Made by a program: the position numbers and the translations under genes. DNA of 64,000 nt, from positions 6,200,001-6,264,000 of the forward strand of contig OY720100.1 of NCBI GenBank assembly GCA_963082875.1. Reading direction: 5' to 3'. Of the stretch, positions 33,325 through 47,704 are shown piece by piece (within the stretch, counting starts at the first letter, position 1; the number at the start of each line of letters is the position of its first letter). The DNA is from Corella eumyota (taxonomy: Eukaryota > Chordata > Ascidiacea > Phlebobranchia > Corellidae). The notes under the pieces are model-generated. The model made no database searches, had not been told where the DNA came from, and saw only the letters and a list, made by a program, of their open reading frames with translations.

Positions 33325-36300
33325 ATGTTGCGATGGATCAAAGGGGATCAGAAGGAAAGGGAGCCGGAAATATTTGAAAATGTTGCATTTGGGTTAAAAA
33401 AGTTGTACAAAAACAGACTGAAGCCTTTGGAAGACGCTTACAAATTTCATGATTATCACTCTCCTCCCCTGTCTGAAGCTGACTTTGATTCCAAGCCAAT
33501 GATTTTGTTAGTTGGGCAATATTCAACCGGTAAAACCACTTTTATCCGTTATCTCTTGGAGAAAGACTTTCCTGGGATGAGAATCGGGCCGGAGCCGACT
33601 ACTGACTGTTTTATTGCAATCATGCATGGAGATAAAGACAAGGCTACTGGTGTGATCAACGAAGGCGTGATCCCTGGAAATGCTTTGGTTATTGATAAAT
33701 CGAAGCCATTCACTGCTTTGTCTTCTTTTGGAAATGCATTTTTGTCAAGGTTACAATGCTCGCAAATGGAAAACGAAGTGTTGCAAAGCATCAGCATCAT
33801 TGACACTCCTGGTATTTTGTCTGGCGAGAAGCAAAGAGTTAATCGAGGATATAACTTTTCTCAGGTTTGTAAATTTAAAAATAATTTGGTTGCTACAACA
33901 GAAGCTTGCAATTGCCAAAAGACTTACGCTAAATCATTTTTAAACCGGTGTACTGGACAAATTTGTTTCTATTTTTTACATTTAAATATGGTTTATGATA
34001 TCAATATTTTTTGCAAGACGAATATTGCTAATTTTTTGGTATGATTGGCCTTAAAGGTATATTATTATTGTAGTGATCTAGTAACTATAAACTAACCAAA
34101 AAAAGTTTTTTTTGCCAGGTTTTGACATGGTTAGCTGAGCGAGTGGACCGCATTATTTTGCTATTTGATGCCCACAAACTCGATATCTCTGATGAGTTTC
34201 ACGAAGCTTTAAATGCAGTGAAAACATATGACTCAAAGATTAGAGTTGTTCTAAACAAAGCTGACCAAGTGAACACTCAACAACTTATGAGGGTGTACGG
34301 AGCTCTGATGTGGTCTCTAGGAAAAGTAATTTATTTTAAATATTTTAACATATTGTAACCAAAATTGTGATTGTGTTTATTTTAATAAATGTAGACACAA
34401 TTTTTTTTAAATCAGTACAAAGATAAGTAAAAATATTCAATATCCATTGACATTTCTGGTATATATACTGTTACTTTTTACAGTTTTTGTCTTCCAAAAA
34501 AATTATAAAGTTAATATTCAATTTTGTTAAACTTTATTTTACCTATAGGTAATTACCACACCTGAAGTTGTAAGAGTGTATATTGGTTCATTTTGGGATC
34601 AACCGTTGTTGTTCGACGAAAATCGAATCTTATTTGAAGCAGAGAGAAACGATTTGTTTGAAGATATTCAGAGTTTACCTAGAAATGCAGCTTTAAGAAA
34701 ATTGAACGATCTTATCAAAAGAGCTAGACTTGCTAAGGTAAAAAACTTGAAACTTTTGGTATATATTTAATAACAAAATATAATTTATATATATATGAAA
34801 ATGTGTGTTAAAAAACAATTTTGTGTAATGGCCTTTTTATGACTTTAAACTTTTTAGTCAAAAGGTGGTAATTTTAATTTATGACTTAATTATGCACCAG
34901 GTAGCTAATTGTTATTTGAAAATGACAGCTAATTAAGTTAGGTCACGTGTTAAAGTTTGTTGTCACCTTTTAAGGGAAATTTCTGTGAATACGTTAAACG
35001 ATGTTTCAGTTAATTAATTAGAAAAATAAATATTTGGCTTGTTTTATGATGTTGTAATGGATGTGTTAATTGTTTATACTAAGCTTGTTTTCACTTACTT
35101 GCTAAGTGTTGATTTTATAACCTACTAGTCATGTACACACACTTTTATTACATTGTGTTAATGGTTAAAGTGCTAAAAGATAAATGTTCGAAATAACAGC
35201 TGTAAAAATTAAAGTTAAAGTTTATAGTCCATTTTAGATTTCCTGTTTTTAGTGCTGTCCATTTCCTAAGTGGAAAATTTTTTTAAAAATTGTTTATATA
35301 CATTTTGTTTTTATTATACCAGGTTCACGCTTACATTATTAGCCATCTGCACGACAACATGCCTTCCATGTTTGGAAAGGAAAAAGCCAAAAACAAACTT
35401 ATAAATGACCTGGACAAAATTTATGTGGAGTTAGCTAACAAATACAACACTTCTCTTGGTAGGTGGATTTTATTTTTATTAGTTTCTGATATCAATATGT
35501 GTAATTTACGTTTGTCCTCTGTGAGTCTCTACCACACAAACAGTTTAGTTGTCATTATACAAATGTTAATAAAAGAGCTTTGTCCAGTGTTTATACAGTT
35601 GACAACCAGCTTACAAATTTGCACATCTTGTTTAGACTTAAATACAGAAAAATAAAGCCATTGAAAATTATTAAAAAAATAATCTAAACTAGTTTAACAC
35701 ATTTACTACGAAAATAACTTCTTATTAAAATTTATACTATAAATTTAATGTATTAAATCTTAATTTGTTTAGTAGGATTAATATTTTAAATTTATATAAT
35801 TTATGTTTTTAGATAAAAAATTGTACCTAAATTGAAATTTGTAACGGTTAGCTATATTGCTGATCTCTAGTATAAATTTAAAGCAACAGCTATTAGTTTT
35901 TTGTTTCCATACAGCAACTGCTATCTGACATATCACTAATACATATTCGATTTTAAAATATTGTTGACCTTTACTTTTTAGCGAGTTAAGATTTCTTCTT
36001 TTACAAATTTAGTATATTTTCTCCAAAATTAAATTATTATATTTTTTTGTTAAAAGGTGATTTTCCAAATGTTGATGAAATGAGAAGGAAATTGAAACTT
36101 GCTGATTTTACTAAGTTGCGGGGACTGAGTGACGGCATGATTAAAAAGGTAATTTTATTGTTCCATTATTTATAATTATGTAATTTTTTATTGTTAATAA
36201 GTCCAAGTTTTATACATAATTTATTATATACTCTTTAATATATAGAAACAAAGCATTTTGTGTTTTGCAACTTCAGATTTTTTAAACTTTATGTAAAAAT

Positions 36301-38352
36301 AGATGTTTCTAAAGATTTTATTCTCCTTCAAATAAATGAAAACAACCCTTTTAGCATATGTATAACTATATTGAGTGGTCAATAGTATAAACAGTTAAAG
36401 AGATAAGTGTCATTTTTTGCTTGGGTCTTAAGTGTGTGCAGTCACTGATAGTTGACAGATGATAATATTATTAATATGAGGTCCCTCTAGGCCAAAATGG
36501 TTACTGGTTGATAACTATTTAATTATTATTAAACTTGGCTTCCTTACAAAATGTACTGTTCTTTGATACTGGAAGTGTGTTTATAAATAACTATGACTTT
36601 GTGTTGGAAATTTTATTTCCAATTTCTTTAACTAAAAGCAAATAAATGGCTTTCTGTTCTTATTTGGTTGGTCAACTATATTTTGTGTGTTGTTCTAATA
36701 TTTTTTTTTTGTTTTTAGGTTGATGAAATGTTATCAAAAGACATTGCTGAACTAATGAAACTTATCCAAAGAGAAGAAGCAAAAACTACTCAGAAAATTA
36801 AGGTTGATGGCCCTGCTGTTAAAGGTAATATTTAAGCAAGATTGGCAGAGTTTTTGTTTTATGTTAATTTTATATAAAATTTTTAGGGTGTGGTCTTTAA
36901 GTATTCATTAAATATAATTTTAAATTTAAGTTAATTTACCTACTAGGTATTTTGTTTCATTATTTATATTAGTATTAGATTTATTAAATTTTATGATTGT
37001 TTTAGTTTTTTATTTTAAGAATTTGGCAAAATGTGAATAAATGTAAGTTTTTTAACTAATGCATTTAAAATTTTCTAAATAAAACTAATCAATTTTTTAG
37101 GGGGTGCATTTACACAAAGTAGTGACAACCCCTTTACAAATACATGGGGTGAGGGGGTAAACGAGGGTATTGACTGTGTGGACGACTGGGTTGTTGGAAA
37201 GAAGATGCCGGAGTACAGTGAAATCTTCATGACTCTTTCTCCTCAAAATGGAAAGATAAAGGGAAGCGAAGCCAAGAAGGTAAACATTTTTAAAAAAGTT
37301 TGAAAATATTGAATCTTTAGTTTTAATTCTGGTATTTTATCTGTTAGTTTTTGACGCTGTGATTTAATACATTACACTTTAAAGTCCCCATATTTTTTTG
37401 TGGTTTGAATTTAAATCAATTTTAGTTCAAATAGCTACTTATATTAATAAAAAAATGGATAAATAATTTTTAGTCTTTTGTAAGGATAAGGCTATTACGA
37501 AAACTCATTAATTATATGCAAATTGCAATATTTTAACAAAAACATTTAACAATAAAAATTAACAAAAATTCTTTTTTCAGGAAATGTTAAAGAGCAAACT
37601 TCCAAACACTGCGTTGGTTAAAGTTTGGAGATTGGCAGACTACGATCAGGATGGCCAACTTACAGAGGAGGAATTTGGCCTCGCTCTTCATCTTATCAAT
37701 ATACGACTTCAAGGAAAAGGTCTTCCAGATCACCTTCCCGATCATCTTATACCTCCATCGCAAAGAAGTAAGTCTGGATAAAAAATAAAACATAAAATAT
37801 TTTTGAAATATGGGTGGCATTTTAATGTTTAATGCAATAATGCTATAAATAAGTAGGTTACACATATTAAAACAGAAAACTATAACATTTTAATTAAATT
37901 ATTTGATTATGATTATATTATCATTACATTATATTATTCATCTGACTCAACATGTCAAATAATTTTAAACTTGTTATTTAGAATAAAAATTTTTGGTTAC
38001 CAGCATATTTAGATGTAAGTTTCTTCATAAAATTGTTTTTTTTTAAGTTTTTTTTGGGATTTTATTTTTTGATATCAAATATTATTTTGCAAAAAATTTT
38101 AAATAAAATATCAGATATATTAAATAGAAAGTGATGATACCGATGAAATATACGATATATGCAAATGTGAGATTTATTTTGAACTCTATTGAAATTTCTT
38201 AAACTTATAAATTTTCCACTATAATGCGAAATTCTTAAAAGCATGAAAAACTTACATTTCTTTTGTTAAAATGCATGTCTTTAAAATAATCTTCCTTATT
38301 GCCTGCTTTTTATTTACTAGGATCAGATGATTTTAACAGTGAAACTTACTAA
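33325..38352 (+). CDS. EHD: EH-domain ATPase of the EHD1-4 family (9 exons, 555 aa)
   Basis: Dynamin-like ATPase that assembles on membranes and drives endocytic recycling. Exons: 33325-33864, 34119-34325, 34549-34737, 35323-35458, 36057-36148, 36719-36824, 37101-37279, 37581-37767, 38321-38352; phases agree throughout. P-loop GQYSTGKT at residues 64-71, DTPG at 160-163, NKAD at 226-229, helical stalk, then a C-terminal EH domain with an EF-hand loop [12 protein letters not shown] (503-514). The linker before the EH domain has NPF (433-435) where EHD1 has GPF. Length is close to the family norm of about 535-550; the extra residues are at the C-end ([11 protein letters not shown]). The ATG at 33325 gives [13 protein letters not shown], similar to the usual N-end. 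A possible 3' UTR intron could join about 38365 to about 38598. Confidence 0.96.
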
Positions 38353-38727
38353 CAAAACTAAAGGTGGGTGTTATATATATTGCATGTTATTGTTTACTTG
38401 GCATGTTAGGCTAGCATTATGGTTCACTATTTTTAAAAAGTATAGAATTAAAAAAAATGGTGTTATAAATATTATGAAATTTTAAACCAAAGCTTGTATA
38501 GGTTATTAAACTGCAACTATTATAGGTTATAAATTTTATATTGAAAAAACTTTTACACTTTAAAAAAATTATCTAATATATTTTTTTTTTATTTCAGAAA
38601 CTGACGAATAATGTATTCTGTAAAGACCAGAAACCTAAAAACGAAAAACCAAACAAATTTATCATCAAAATTTCCAACAAGTTTTACAGAAATTCTACAC
38701 CACTCATCATTTTTTTGCTTTAAAACC

Positions 38728-38733
38728 AATAAA
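38728..38733 (+). terminator. Possible poly(A) signal of the EHD gene
   Basis: AATAAA about 375 bp after the stop codon. More copies occur downstream (for example near 39340), so the real 3' end may vary. Confidence 0.4.
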
Positions 38734-40804
38734 AATATAAAATCAAGTTATTTTTATTAACACAGTATGAATAAGAAAAAACATAGTGGTAGCAAAATGG
38801 TGATATTAACATTAAAAATTCAAAAAAAAACTTTTCAAGAAAACTTTAAATTAATTGTACAAACTTAATTTTTGTTTTCCATTTAGCATGTTTTACTTAT
38901 TAGAAAAATATTCATGTGTTAAAAATCTTTTTTATTTATTTAGTCATTTTGTGTTACATTTTTGCTTGGGCTGAGCAATATAGATTTAGTAGGGCTTACG
39001 ATATTTATTTCAGCTGCTTTTAGATAAAAGTGCCAGAACTTCATTTACTATGTTTAAGGTACTGCTTATAGATAAAATTTACTACCGATAGGTAATATGT
39101 AATCATTTTTTAAATATTTTGTGTTTTTAGTGAAGTATATAAATGTTAACTTCATTTTTATTTGCCTTATTGTAAAATGGTATGTATTTTTTATGTGAGT
39201 AATGTATAAATATAAATATCATATTAAATTAATTATTATTTCTTGTAAGCATGATTTTTGGCAGTATGGATATTGTTAAATAATTCACACTAAACGTTTT
39301 GCCTTCTTTTAACCATATGTTACTTATTGTTTATAAATAAATAAAAAAATCACAATTTTACATTATTTTGAGCAATATTATATTCTTAACATTAAAGTTC
39401 ATACCACAATGTGCCGGTATTGATTCATGCGTTAAATTGCACAGTTGGAATAAAACAAAATTGTTACATAGACTTATGTACTAACATTTTTAACTACTCA
39501 TGCATGTATTTACTTAATATTAAAGCACAACACGGTGCTGATAGAAATGATAATAATATGTCTATTGTGTTATATGCATACATAGCTAGTGTGGTTATTT
39601 GTAAATGTTATTTATACAACTATTTAAAACTTTTGAAATTATTTATATTATTTGGCGATTCTCTAAAATTGTAGAATTTTTGTAGGCAGTGTTATTTCGA
39701 TCATAACAATGTTATTTTATGCCAAATGTATATGACATTTTGAAAATTTTTTGATATTTCGAACGAGACACGATGTAATGTTATTTTCATATTCAACTTT
39801 CAATTAATAATTGATAATGACTGTTTTTGAAATAGAAAGGTTTTTAGTGTCCCAATTTGTTTTATTTTTTTGTGTAAATAACAATTCTAGATTAAGCGCA
39901 CTATATATTAAAATAAATGTGCAGTAACATATCACACAACGTTTATTTTTTTTTTAATTTTGTTATTTTTATAATATTAATTGTTTTGCTATCACATGCA
40001 AAGCAAAAATAAATTGAATTTATTTTAATATAATAAGTAAATAACCTATAAAAGGTAGGTTGTTAAAGCTTAAAACTAGTTAAGAAAAATTGGTTTAAAA
40101 GCTATTTTTAAACTAATAAATATTTAAGACTTTTTATATTAAATATATATATATATATATATTCAAATAGTTAAATAGAATATATAATATGTATCTTGAA
40201 TAATTTAGTTTAATATGATTTTAAATCATGTTTTATTTCCTTAGGGTTAATAGATCACAGAAAAAAGCTCAAATCGTAGAAAATAAAATTCTTGTGCACA
40301 AGATTACTTTTTTGCTTAACTCTTATTTCAGTAACCGTCATCTGCAATAGTAATCGCAACTTGACAAACATACAGGGAGTGGATATAACAAATATAAATA
40401 GACGATTTTAAAATTCATAAACTCTGTAAGCAAAACAATGTGTTATATTTTTTTAATGATCACTAGGAAAGTGTTTTTGGTTTTCCAAAGAAATAATGTT
40501 TTGGTTATAGATTTGTTAAAATCAATAATGCTCTGATTTTTTTTTTAGTTTACGTGATAAATTCGCATAATCAGCACAAAAATGTGGAAAATCCTTAAAA
40601 CATAAGGAAAATATTTTTATTTTTAGTAAAACATTTTAATTAGGTTTGTGACAAACCTATTTCCTATTTTACTGTGGAACAACATAAAACCAAAAATTAA
40701 AAAAGTTGGCGCTCATTTTCACATTGTGTAGTGTAGTGGTTTCACAAAATAAAAAATTAGAAAAAAGTTTGAATTAAATTTTAATTGTACCATTATACCG
40801 GATT
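38734..40804. other. AT-rich intergenic DNA
   Basis: Very AT-rich. It contains a pure (AT)10 microsatellite at 40143-40162. An 87-codon ORF at 39411-39674 has no protein character. No RNA gene recognised. Confidence 0.5.
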
Positions 40805-41480
40805 GATGTTATCAGATTATGTTTTCATTCTCCTATTTACAACATTTAATTATCACTAATTACTAATTAATAAGTGTTTATTTATTAAAATTTAAAGGTT
40901 GTTATTAATTTTTTAAATCTTGGTCAATTGTATATCATGATATTGGTAACTCAAAAATAAATTAAAATTTTTATTTTTATCACTAATTACTAATTATTAG
41001 GTGTTTATTTATTATAATTTAAAGGTTGTTATTAATTTTTTAAATCTTGGTCAATTGTATATCATGATATTACCAACTCAAAAATGAATTAAAATTAAAA
41101 TTTTTAATACTAATTACTTATTAATAGGTATTTGTTTATTAAAATTTAAAGGTTGTTGGTAATTTTTTTAATCTTGGTCAATTGTATATCATAATATTAG
41201 TAACTCAAAAATAAATTAAAATTTTAATTTTTGTCACTAATCACTAATTAATAGGTGTTTGTTTATTCAAATTTAATGATTGTTATTAGGATTTAAAAAA
41301 TAATTTTTGTTTGTTTGTTATATTTAAATGCTGGTTTGTTTATTAAAAATCAAAGTTATAAAATATTCTTGGTTAATGTTTATGCATATATTTTTTATTT
41401 ATAAAATTTTATGTTAAAAATAATTAAATATTTTCAAACCATATTTTATTTATCAAATAAATCTAGTATTACATATGATA
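40805..41480. repeat. Diverged tandem repeat A, first block
   Basis: About four copies of a unit near 117-128 bp, starting with TCACTAATTACTAATTA and containing GGTCAATTGTATATCATGAT; copy starts are near 40863, 40980, 41106 and 41234. The block begins with TTATCAGATTATGTTTTCAT and ends with a segment containing CATATTTTATTTATCAAATA. Confidence 0.85.
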
Positions 41481-41499
41481 TTGTGATATGGTAAAAATG

Positions 41500-42460
41500 C
41501 GGGAACTTATAACATTTATAAACTTAGATTTAAAAATATTTAGATAACGAACTTATTTCAACGGAAAAACAATTTAACAAAAGTTAACAGGTTCGATAAT
41601 AATTTTTAAAGTTTCCCTAAAAGTTCAATTTTTAAAATTATTTTCTTTAAAATTATTACGCACCACAAATGGTAAAATATTTATTTATAAAATGTAAGAG
41701 CAAATGTGCAATTATCTGTGGGGTCCCCCTCACTCAACAATGTAATCCAATGTCTTATGACTTTAGCTTGAAGGGGACGTTTCATATTACATTTGATAAT
41801 ATGATACTGTAAAAATATTTAAAATTTCCTTAAAAGTTAAATTTTTAAAATTATTTTCTTTAAAATTATTACGCACCACAAATAGTAAGATATTTATTTA
41901 TAAGATGTAAGAGCAAATGTGCAATCATCTGTGGGATCCCCAAAAACAATTTAAACTAATGTTTTATCACTTTAGCTTAAAAGGGACGTGTTATATTGTG
42001 ATATGGTAAAAATGAGGTAATTCCAAACATTTATAAACTTAGATTAAAAAACATTTAGATAACGAACTTGTATCAACGGAAGAACAATTTAACAAAATTT
42101 AACAGGTTCGATAAAAATTTTTAAAGTTTCCTTAAAAGTTAAATTTTTTAAATTATTTTCTTTAAAATTATTACGCACCACAAATAGTAAGATATTTATT
42201 TATATTATGTATGAACAAATGTGCAATTATCTGTGCACTCTTCACCCCTCACCAACAATTTAAGCTAATGTCTTATGACTTTAACTTGAAGGGGTAGTGT
42301 CATATTACATTTGATAATATGATACGTTAATAATTTTTAAAATTTTCTTAAAAGTTAAATTTTTAAAATTATTCGTTTAAAAATATTACGCACCACAAAT
42401 AGTAAGATATTTATTTATAAGATGTAAGATCAAATGTGAAATTATCTGTGAAAAATCAAA
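41500..42460. repeat. Tandem repeat B (about 210-300 bp units)
   Basis: Four copies marked by ATTACGCACCACAAAT near 41655, 41868, 42170 and 42385. Each is followed by GTAAGATATTTATTTATA and a segment with CAAATGTGCAATTATCTGTG. Copies differ by indels and substitutions, so this is an older array. Confidence 0.8.
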
Positions 42461-42744
42461 GATATGAAATAGTCTTAGTAAATGTTTACGCATATCTTTT
42501 TTCATTTAATAAAATTTATGCTAAACATAATCAAATTATTTCGAACCATATTTTATTTATCAAATAAATCTAGTTATTATTATGGTTCGAAATCTTAGAT
42601 TTCGAACAATATTGTTATTGTCATTATACTTAATATTATTTTTATTATTATTATTATTTTTATTCTTTCTAGTCCCAATTTTGAAAGAAGATATCTTTAG
42701 TTCCTTAGAATTTAAAAATCTGAAATTTTAGTATGTTGTTTATT

Positions 42745-43700
42745 ATCAGATTATGTTTTCATTCTTCTATTTACAACATTTAATTATCACTAATTACTAA
42801 TTAATAAGCGTTTATTTATTAAAATTTAAAGTTTGTTATTTATTTTTTAAATTTTGGTCAATTGTATATCATGATATCAGTAACTTAAAAATGAATTAAA
42901 ATTTTAATTTTTATAACTAATTACTAATTAAAGGGTGTTTCTTTATTAAAATTTAAAGGTTGTTATTAGTTTTTTAAATCTTGGTCAATTGTATATTATG
43001 ATATTACCAACTCAAAAATAAATTAAAATTTTAATTTTTATCACTAATTACTTAATAATGGGTGTTTGTTTATTAAAATTTAAAGGTTGTTATTAATTTT
43101 TAAAATTTTTGTCAATTGCATATCATGATATTAGTAACTCAAAAACAAATTTAATTTTTGTCACTAATTACTAATTAATAGGTGTTTGTTTATTTAAATT
43201 TAAAGATTGTTATTAGGTTTTTAAATTTTGGTCGGTTTTATCTTATAATATTTATAATTAAAAAATAAATTAAAAAATAATTCTTGTTTGTTTTTTATAT
43301 TTAAATGCTGGTTTGTTCATTAAAAATTAAAGTTCGACATTAAGCATTAAAAATTTAGTATGATGTATTTTATAATATAAGTAAATAAAAAACCTATTAG
43401 AAAAATACTTTTTGTTTATTTATCATATTTAAATGCTTGTTTATTTAATAAAAATCAATTTTAAGAATTAAAAATTTACTATAATTTATATCCTAATATC
43501 ACCAACTTAAAACTGGATTAAATATTAGTTTTTGTTTGTATTATATATACAAATGCTTGTTTGTTTATTAAGAATCAAAGGTTTGTAATATTCTTAGTTA
43601 ATGTTTATGCATATCTTTTTTATTTATAAAAATTTATGTTAAAAATAATCAAATATTTTCGAACCATATTTTATTTATCAAATAAATCCAGTTTTTTTTT
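42745..43700. repeat. Diverged tandem repeat A, second block
   Basis: Repeats the 40805 block about 1.94 kb downstream, starting with the same TTATCAGATTATGTTTTCAT lead. Copies of the A unit start near 42787, 42914, 43041 and 43161, followed by the CATATTTTATTTATCAAATA end segment (also seen alone near 42545). Direct duplication of a composite block is the simplest reading. Confidence 0.82.
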
Positions 43701-43753
43701 ATTATTACATGTGCTTACTTAAGCTATATATACAATTATGCATCATTGAAAGG

Positions 43754-43826
43754 TCGTGGCAGTTAGCTCAGTGCGATACAACTCTCAGTACTGAGTTCCC
43801 AGGTTTGGTTCCCAACTTAGACTCCT
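43754..43826 (+). mobile_element. tRNA-derived SINE remnant
   Basis: TTAGCTCAGTGCGAT (43763-43777) matches a tRNA A box and GGTTTGGTTCC (43802-43812) resembles a B box, spaced as in a tRNA; between them lies a CTCAGTACTGAG dyad. The stems do not form a clean cloverleaf, so this is a tRNA-related SINE or decayed tRNA, not a functional tRNA gene. Confidence 0.45.
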
Positions 43827-43849
43827 CAAAATAATCAACTTACCAATTT

Positions 43850-44180
43850 TTTGTATTTTGCGTACATAGGGCCGGTCATATGATCACGTGACCGAGCACA
43901 CAAGTAAAAATTTTTTTTTTTTTTTTTTAAATCAAAAGATAACTATACCAATAAAACCGCACTGTTCTAACAGCCGTGCTTGCAAAATTTTTTTAGCAAA
44001 CATTAATATTTCCGAGAATTATGACAAATTTATGACATTGATTTTTAAATTTTTTTAGAACTGTTTTCGTATAAATAATGCTCAAGATAAAGAAATTTTC
44101 GAAAATAATTAAAAGAACAAAAATACATTTTTTTATTTTGCGTACATTGAATTGTTCGCGCGACACTTTGACCTAATTAA
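43850..44180. repeat. Degenerate edge monomer(s) of the satellite
   Basis: Contains weak echoes of the satellite: ATCACGTGACC near 43882, GCACTGTTCTAACAG for the CTGTGCGGTTCTAACAC segment, and TTTTGCGTACAT twice. Decay at an array edge, where sequence exchange is rarer, is expected. Confidence 0.55.
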
Positions 44181-47100
44181 ACCCAAAATGAAAATTACCT
44201 CAAACTTTTGTTTTACTGAAAATTTTCGCGAAATATTTTATCTTGAATGTTAGTTAGGCCAATGCGCGTCTAATAAAATACAAAATTTTAGGTTTTGAGA
44301 TTTCATAAATTTTTAATAAAAGTTTCATAACTTTTATGAATATTAGTATTTTTGAAAAATATTTTGTAAACACGGTAATTGGACCTGTGCGGTTCTAACA
44401 CAACAATTATTTTTCGTTTTAAAATTTTTTATTTTTTTAAAAAAAATTTGTATGCAATATCATTGGGTAAAAATATCACGTGACCTAATGAAAACCAAAA
44501 TAAAAATTACCTCAAACTTTTGTTTTACTGAAAAATTTTCCCAAATGTTTTATGTTGAATGTTAGTTAGGCCAATGCGCGTCTAATAAAATACAAAATTT
44601 TAGGTTTTGAGATTTCATAAATTTTTAATAAAAGTTTCATAACTTTTATGAATATTAATATTTTCGAAAAATATTTTGTAAACACGGTAATTGGACCTGT
44701 GCGGTTCTAACACAACAATTATTTTTTGATTTAAAATTTTTAATTTTTTTTCAAAAAATTTTTATGCAATATCATTGGCCAAAAATATCACGTGACCTAA
44801 TTAAACCCAAAATAAAAATTACCTCAAACTTTTGTTTGTTTTACTGAAAATTTTCGCGAAATGTTTTATCTTGAATGTTAGTTAGGCCAATGCGCGTCTA
44901 ATAAAATACAAAATTTTAGGTTTTGAGATTTCATAAATTTTTAATAAAAGTTTCATAACTTTTATGAATATTAATATTTTCAAAAAATATTTTGTAAACA
45001 CGGTAGTTGGGCCTGTGCGGTTCTAACACAACAATTATTTTTCGATTTAAAATTTTTTAATTTTTTTTTTTAAATTTGTATGCAATCTCATTGGCCAAAA
45101 ATATCACGTGACCTAATTAAACCCAAAATAAAAATTACCTCAAACTTTTGTTTGTTTTACTGAAAATTTTCGCGAAACGTTTTATCTTGAATGTTAGTTA
45201 GGCCAATGCGCGTCTAATAAAATACAAAATTTTAGGTTTTGAGATTTCATAAATTTTTAATAAAAGTTTTATAACTTTTATAAATATTAATATTTTCGAA
45301 AAATATTTTGTAAACACGGTAATTGGACCTGTGCGGATCTAACACAACAATTATTTTTCGATTTAAAATTTTTAATTTGGTTTCAAAAAATTTTTATTCA
45401 ATATCATTGGCCAAAAATATCACGTGACCTAATGAAAACCAAAATAAAAATTACCTCAAACTTTTGTTTTACTGAAAATTTTAGCGAAATGTTTTATCTT
45501 GAATGTTAGTTAGGCCAATGCGTGTCTAATAAAATACAAAATTTTAGGTTTTAATGTTTCATAAATTTTAATAAAAGTTTCATAACTTTTATGAATATTA
45601 ATATTTTTAAAAAATATTTTGTAAACACGGTAATTGGACCTGTGCGGTTCTAACACAACAATTACTTTTCGATTTAAAATTTTTTATTTTTTTTTAAAAA
45701 ATTTGTATGCAATATCATTTGGCCAAAAATATCACGTGACCTAATGAAAACCAAAATAAAAATTACCTCAAACTTTTGTTTTACTGAAAATTTTCGCGAA
45801 ATGTTTTATCTTGAATGTTAGTTAGGCCAATGCGCGTCTAATAAAATACAAAATTTTAGGTTTTGAGATTTCATAAATTTTTAATAAAAGTTTCATAACT
45901 TTTATGAATATTAATATTTTTGAAAAATATTTTGTAAACACGGTAATTGAACCTGTGCGGTTCTAACACAACAATTATTTTTCGATTTAAAATTTTTTAT
46001 TTTTTTAAAAAAAATTTGTATGCAATATCATTGGGTAAAAATATCACGTGACCTAATGAAAACCAAAATAAAAATTACCTCAAACTTTTGTTTTACTGAA
46101 AATTTTCGCGAATGTTTTATCTTGAATGTTAGTTAGGCCAATGCGCGTCTAATAAAATACAAAATTTTAGGTTTTGAGATTTCAAAAATTTTTAATAAAA
46201 GTTTCATAACTTTTATAAATATTAATATTTTCGAAAAATATTTTGTAAAAACGGTAATTGGACCTGTGCGGATCTAACACAACATTTATTTTTCGATTTA
46301 AAATTTTTAATTTGTTTTCAAAAAATTTTTATTCAATATCATTGGCCAAAAATATCACGTGACCTAATTAAACCCAACATAAAAATTACCTCAAACTTTT
46401 GTTTTACTAAAAATTTTCGCGAAATGTTTTATCTTGAATGTTAGTTAGGCCAATGCGCGTCTAATAAAATACAAAATTTTAGGTTTTGAGATTTCATAAA
46501 TTTTTAATAAAAGTTTCATAACTTTTATGAATATTAATATTTTCAAAAAATATTTTGTAAACACGGTAGTTGGGCCTGTGCGGTTCTAACACAACAATTA
46601 TTTTTCGATTTAAAATTTTTTATTTTTTTTTTTTAAATTTGTATGTAATTTCATTGGCCAAAAATATCACGTGACCTAATTAAACCCAAAATAAAAATTA
46701 CCTCAAACTTTTGTTTGTTTTACTGAAAATTTTCGCGAAATGTTTTATCTTGAATGTTAGTTAGGCCAATGCGCGTCTAATAAAATACAAAATTTTAGGT
46801 TTTGAGATTTCATAAATTTTTAATAAAAGTTTCATAACTTTTATGAATATTAATATTTTCAAAAAATATTTTGTAAACACGGTAGTTGGGCCTGTGCGGC
46901 TCTAACACAACAATTATTTTTCGATTTAAAATTTTTTAATTTTTTTTTTTAAATTTGTATGCAATCTCATTGGCCAAAAATATCACGTGACCTAATTAAA
47001 CCCAAAATAAAAATTACCTCAAACTTTTGTTTGTTTTACTGAAAATTTTCGCGAAACGTTTTATCTTGAATGTTAGTTAGGCCAATGCGCGTCTAATAAA

Positions 47101-47704
47101 ATACAAAATTTTAGGTTTTGAGATTTCATAAATTTTTAATAAAAGTTTCATAATTTTTATGAATATTAATTTTTTCGAAAAATATTTTGTAAACACGGTA
47201 GTTGGGCCTGTGCGGTTCTAACACAACAATTATTTTTCGATTTAAAATTTTTTAATTTTTTTTTTTAAATTTGTATGCAATCTCATTGGCCAAAAATATC
47301 ACGTGACCTAATTAAACCCAAAATAAAAATTACCTCAAACTTTTGTTTGTTTTACTGAAAATTTTCGCGAAACGTTTTATCTTGAATGTTAGTTAGGCCA
47401 ATGCGCGTCTAATAAAATACAAAATTTTAGGTTTTGAGATTTCATAAATTTTTAATAAAAGTTTTATAACTTTTATAAATATTAATATTTTCGAAAAATA
47501 TTTTGTAAACACGGTAATTGGACCTGTGCGGATCTAACACAACAATTATTTTTCGATTTAAAATTTTTAATTTGGTTTCAAAAAATTTGTATGCAATATC
47601 ATTGGCCAAAAATATCACGTGACCTAATGAAAACCAAAATAAAAATTACCTCAAACTTTTGTTTTACTGAAAATTTTAGCGAAATGTTTTATCTTGAATG
47701 TTAG

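Noticed and set aside
39411-39674. 87-codon ORF downstream of the EHD gene
   Set aside because: Leu/Tyr/Asn-rich reading of AT-rich DNA with no family likeness and no splice support.
43754-43826. Functional tRNA gene
   Set aside because: A and B boxes are present, but the acceptor and anticodon stems do not pair as a cloverleaf, so it was listed as a SINE remnant.
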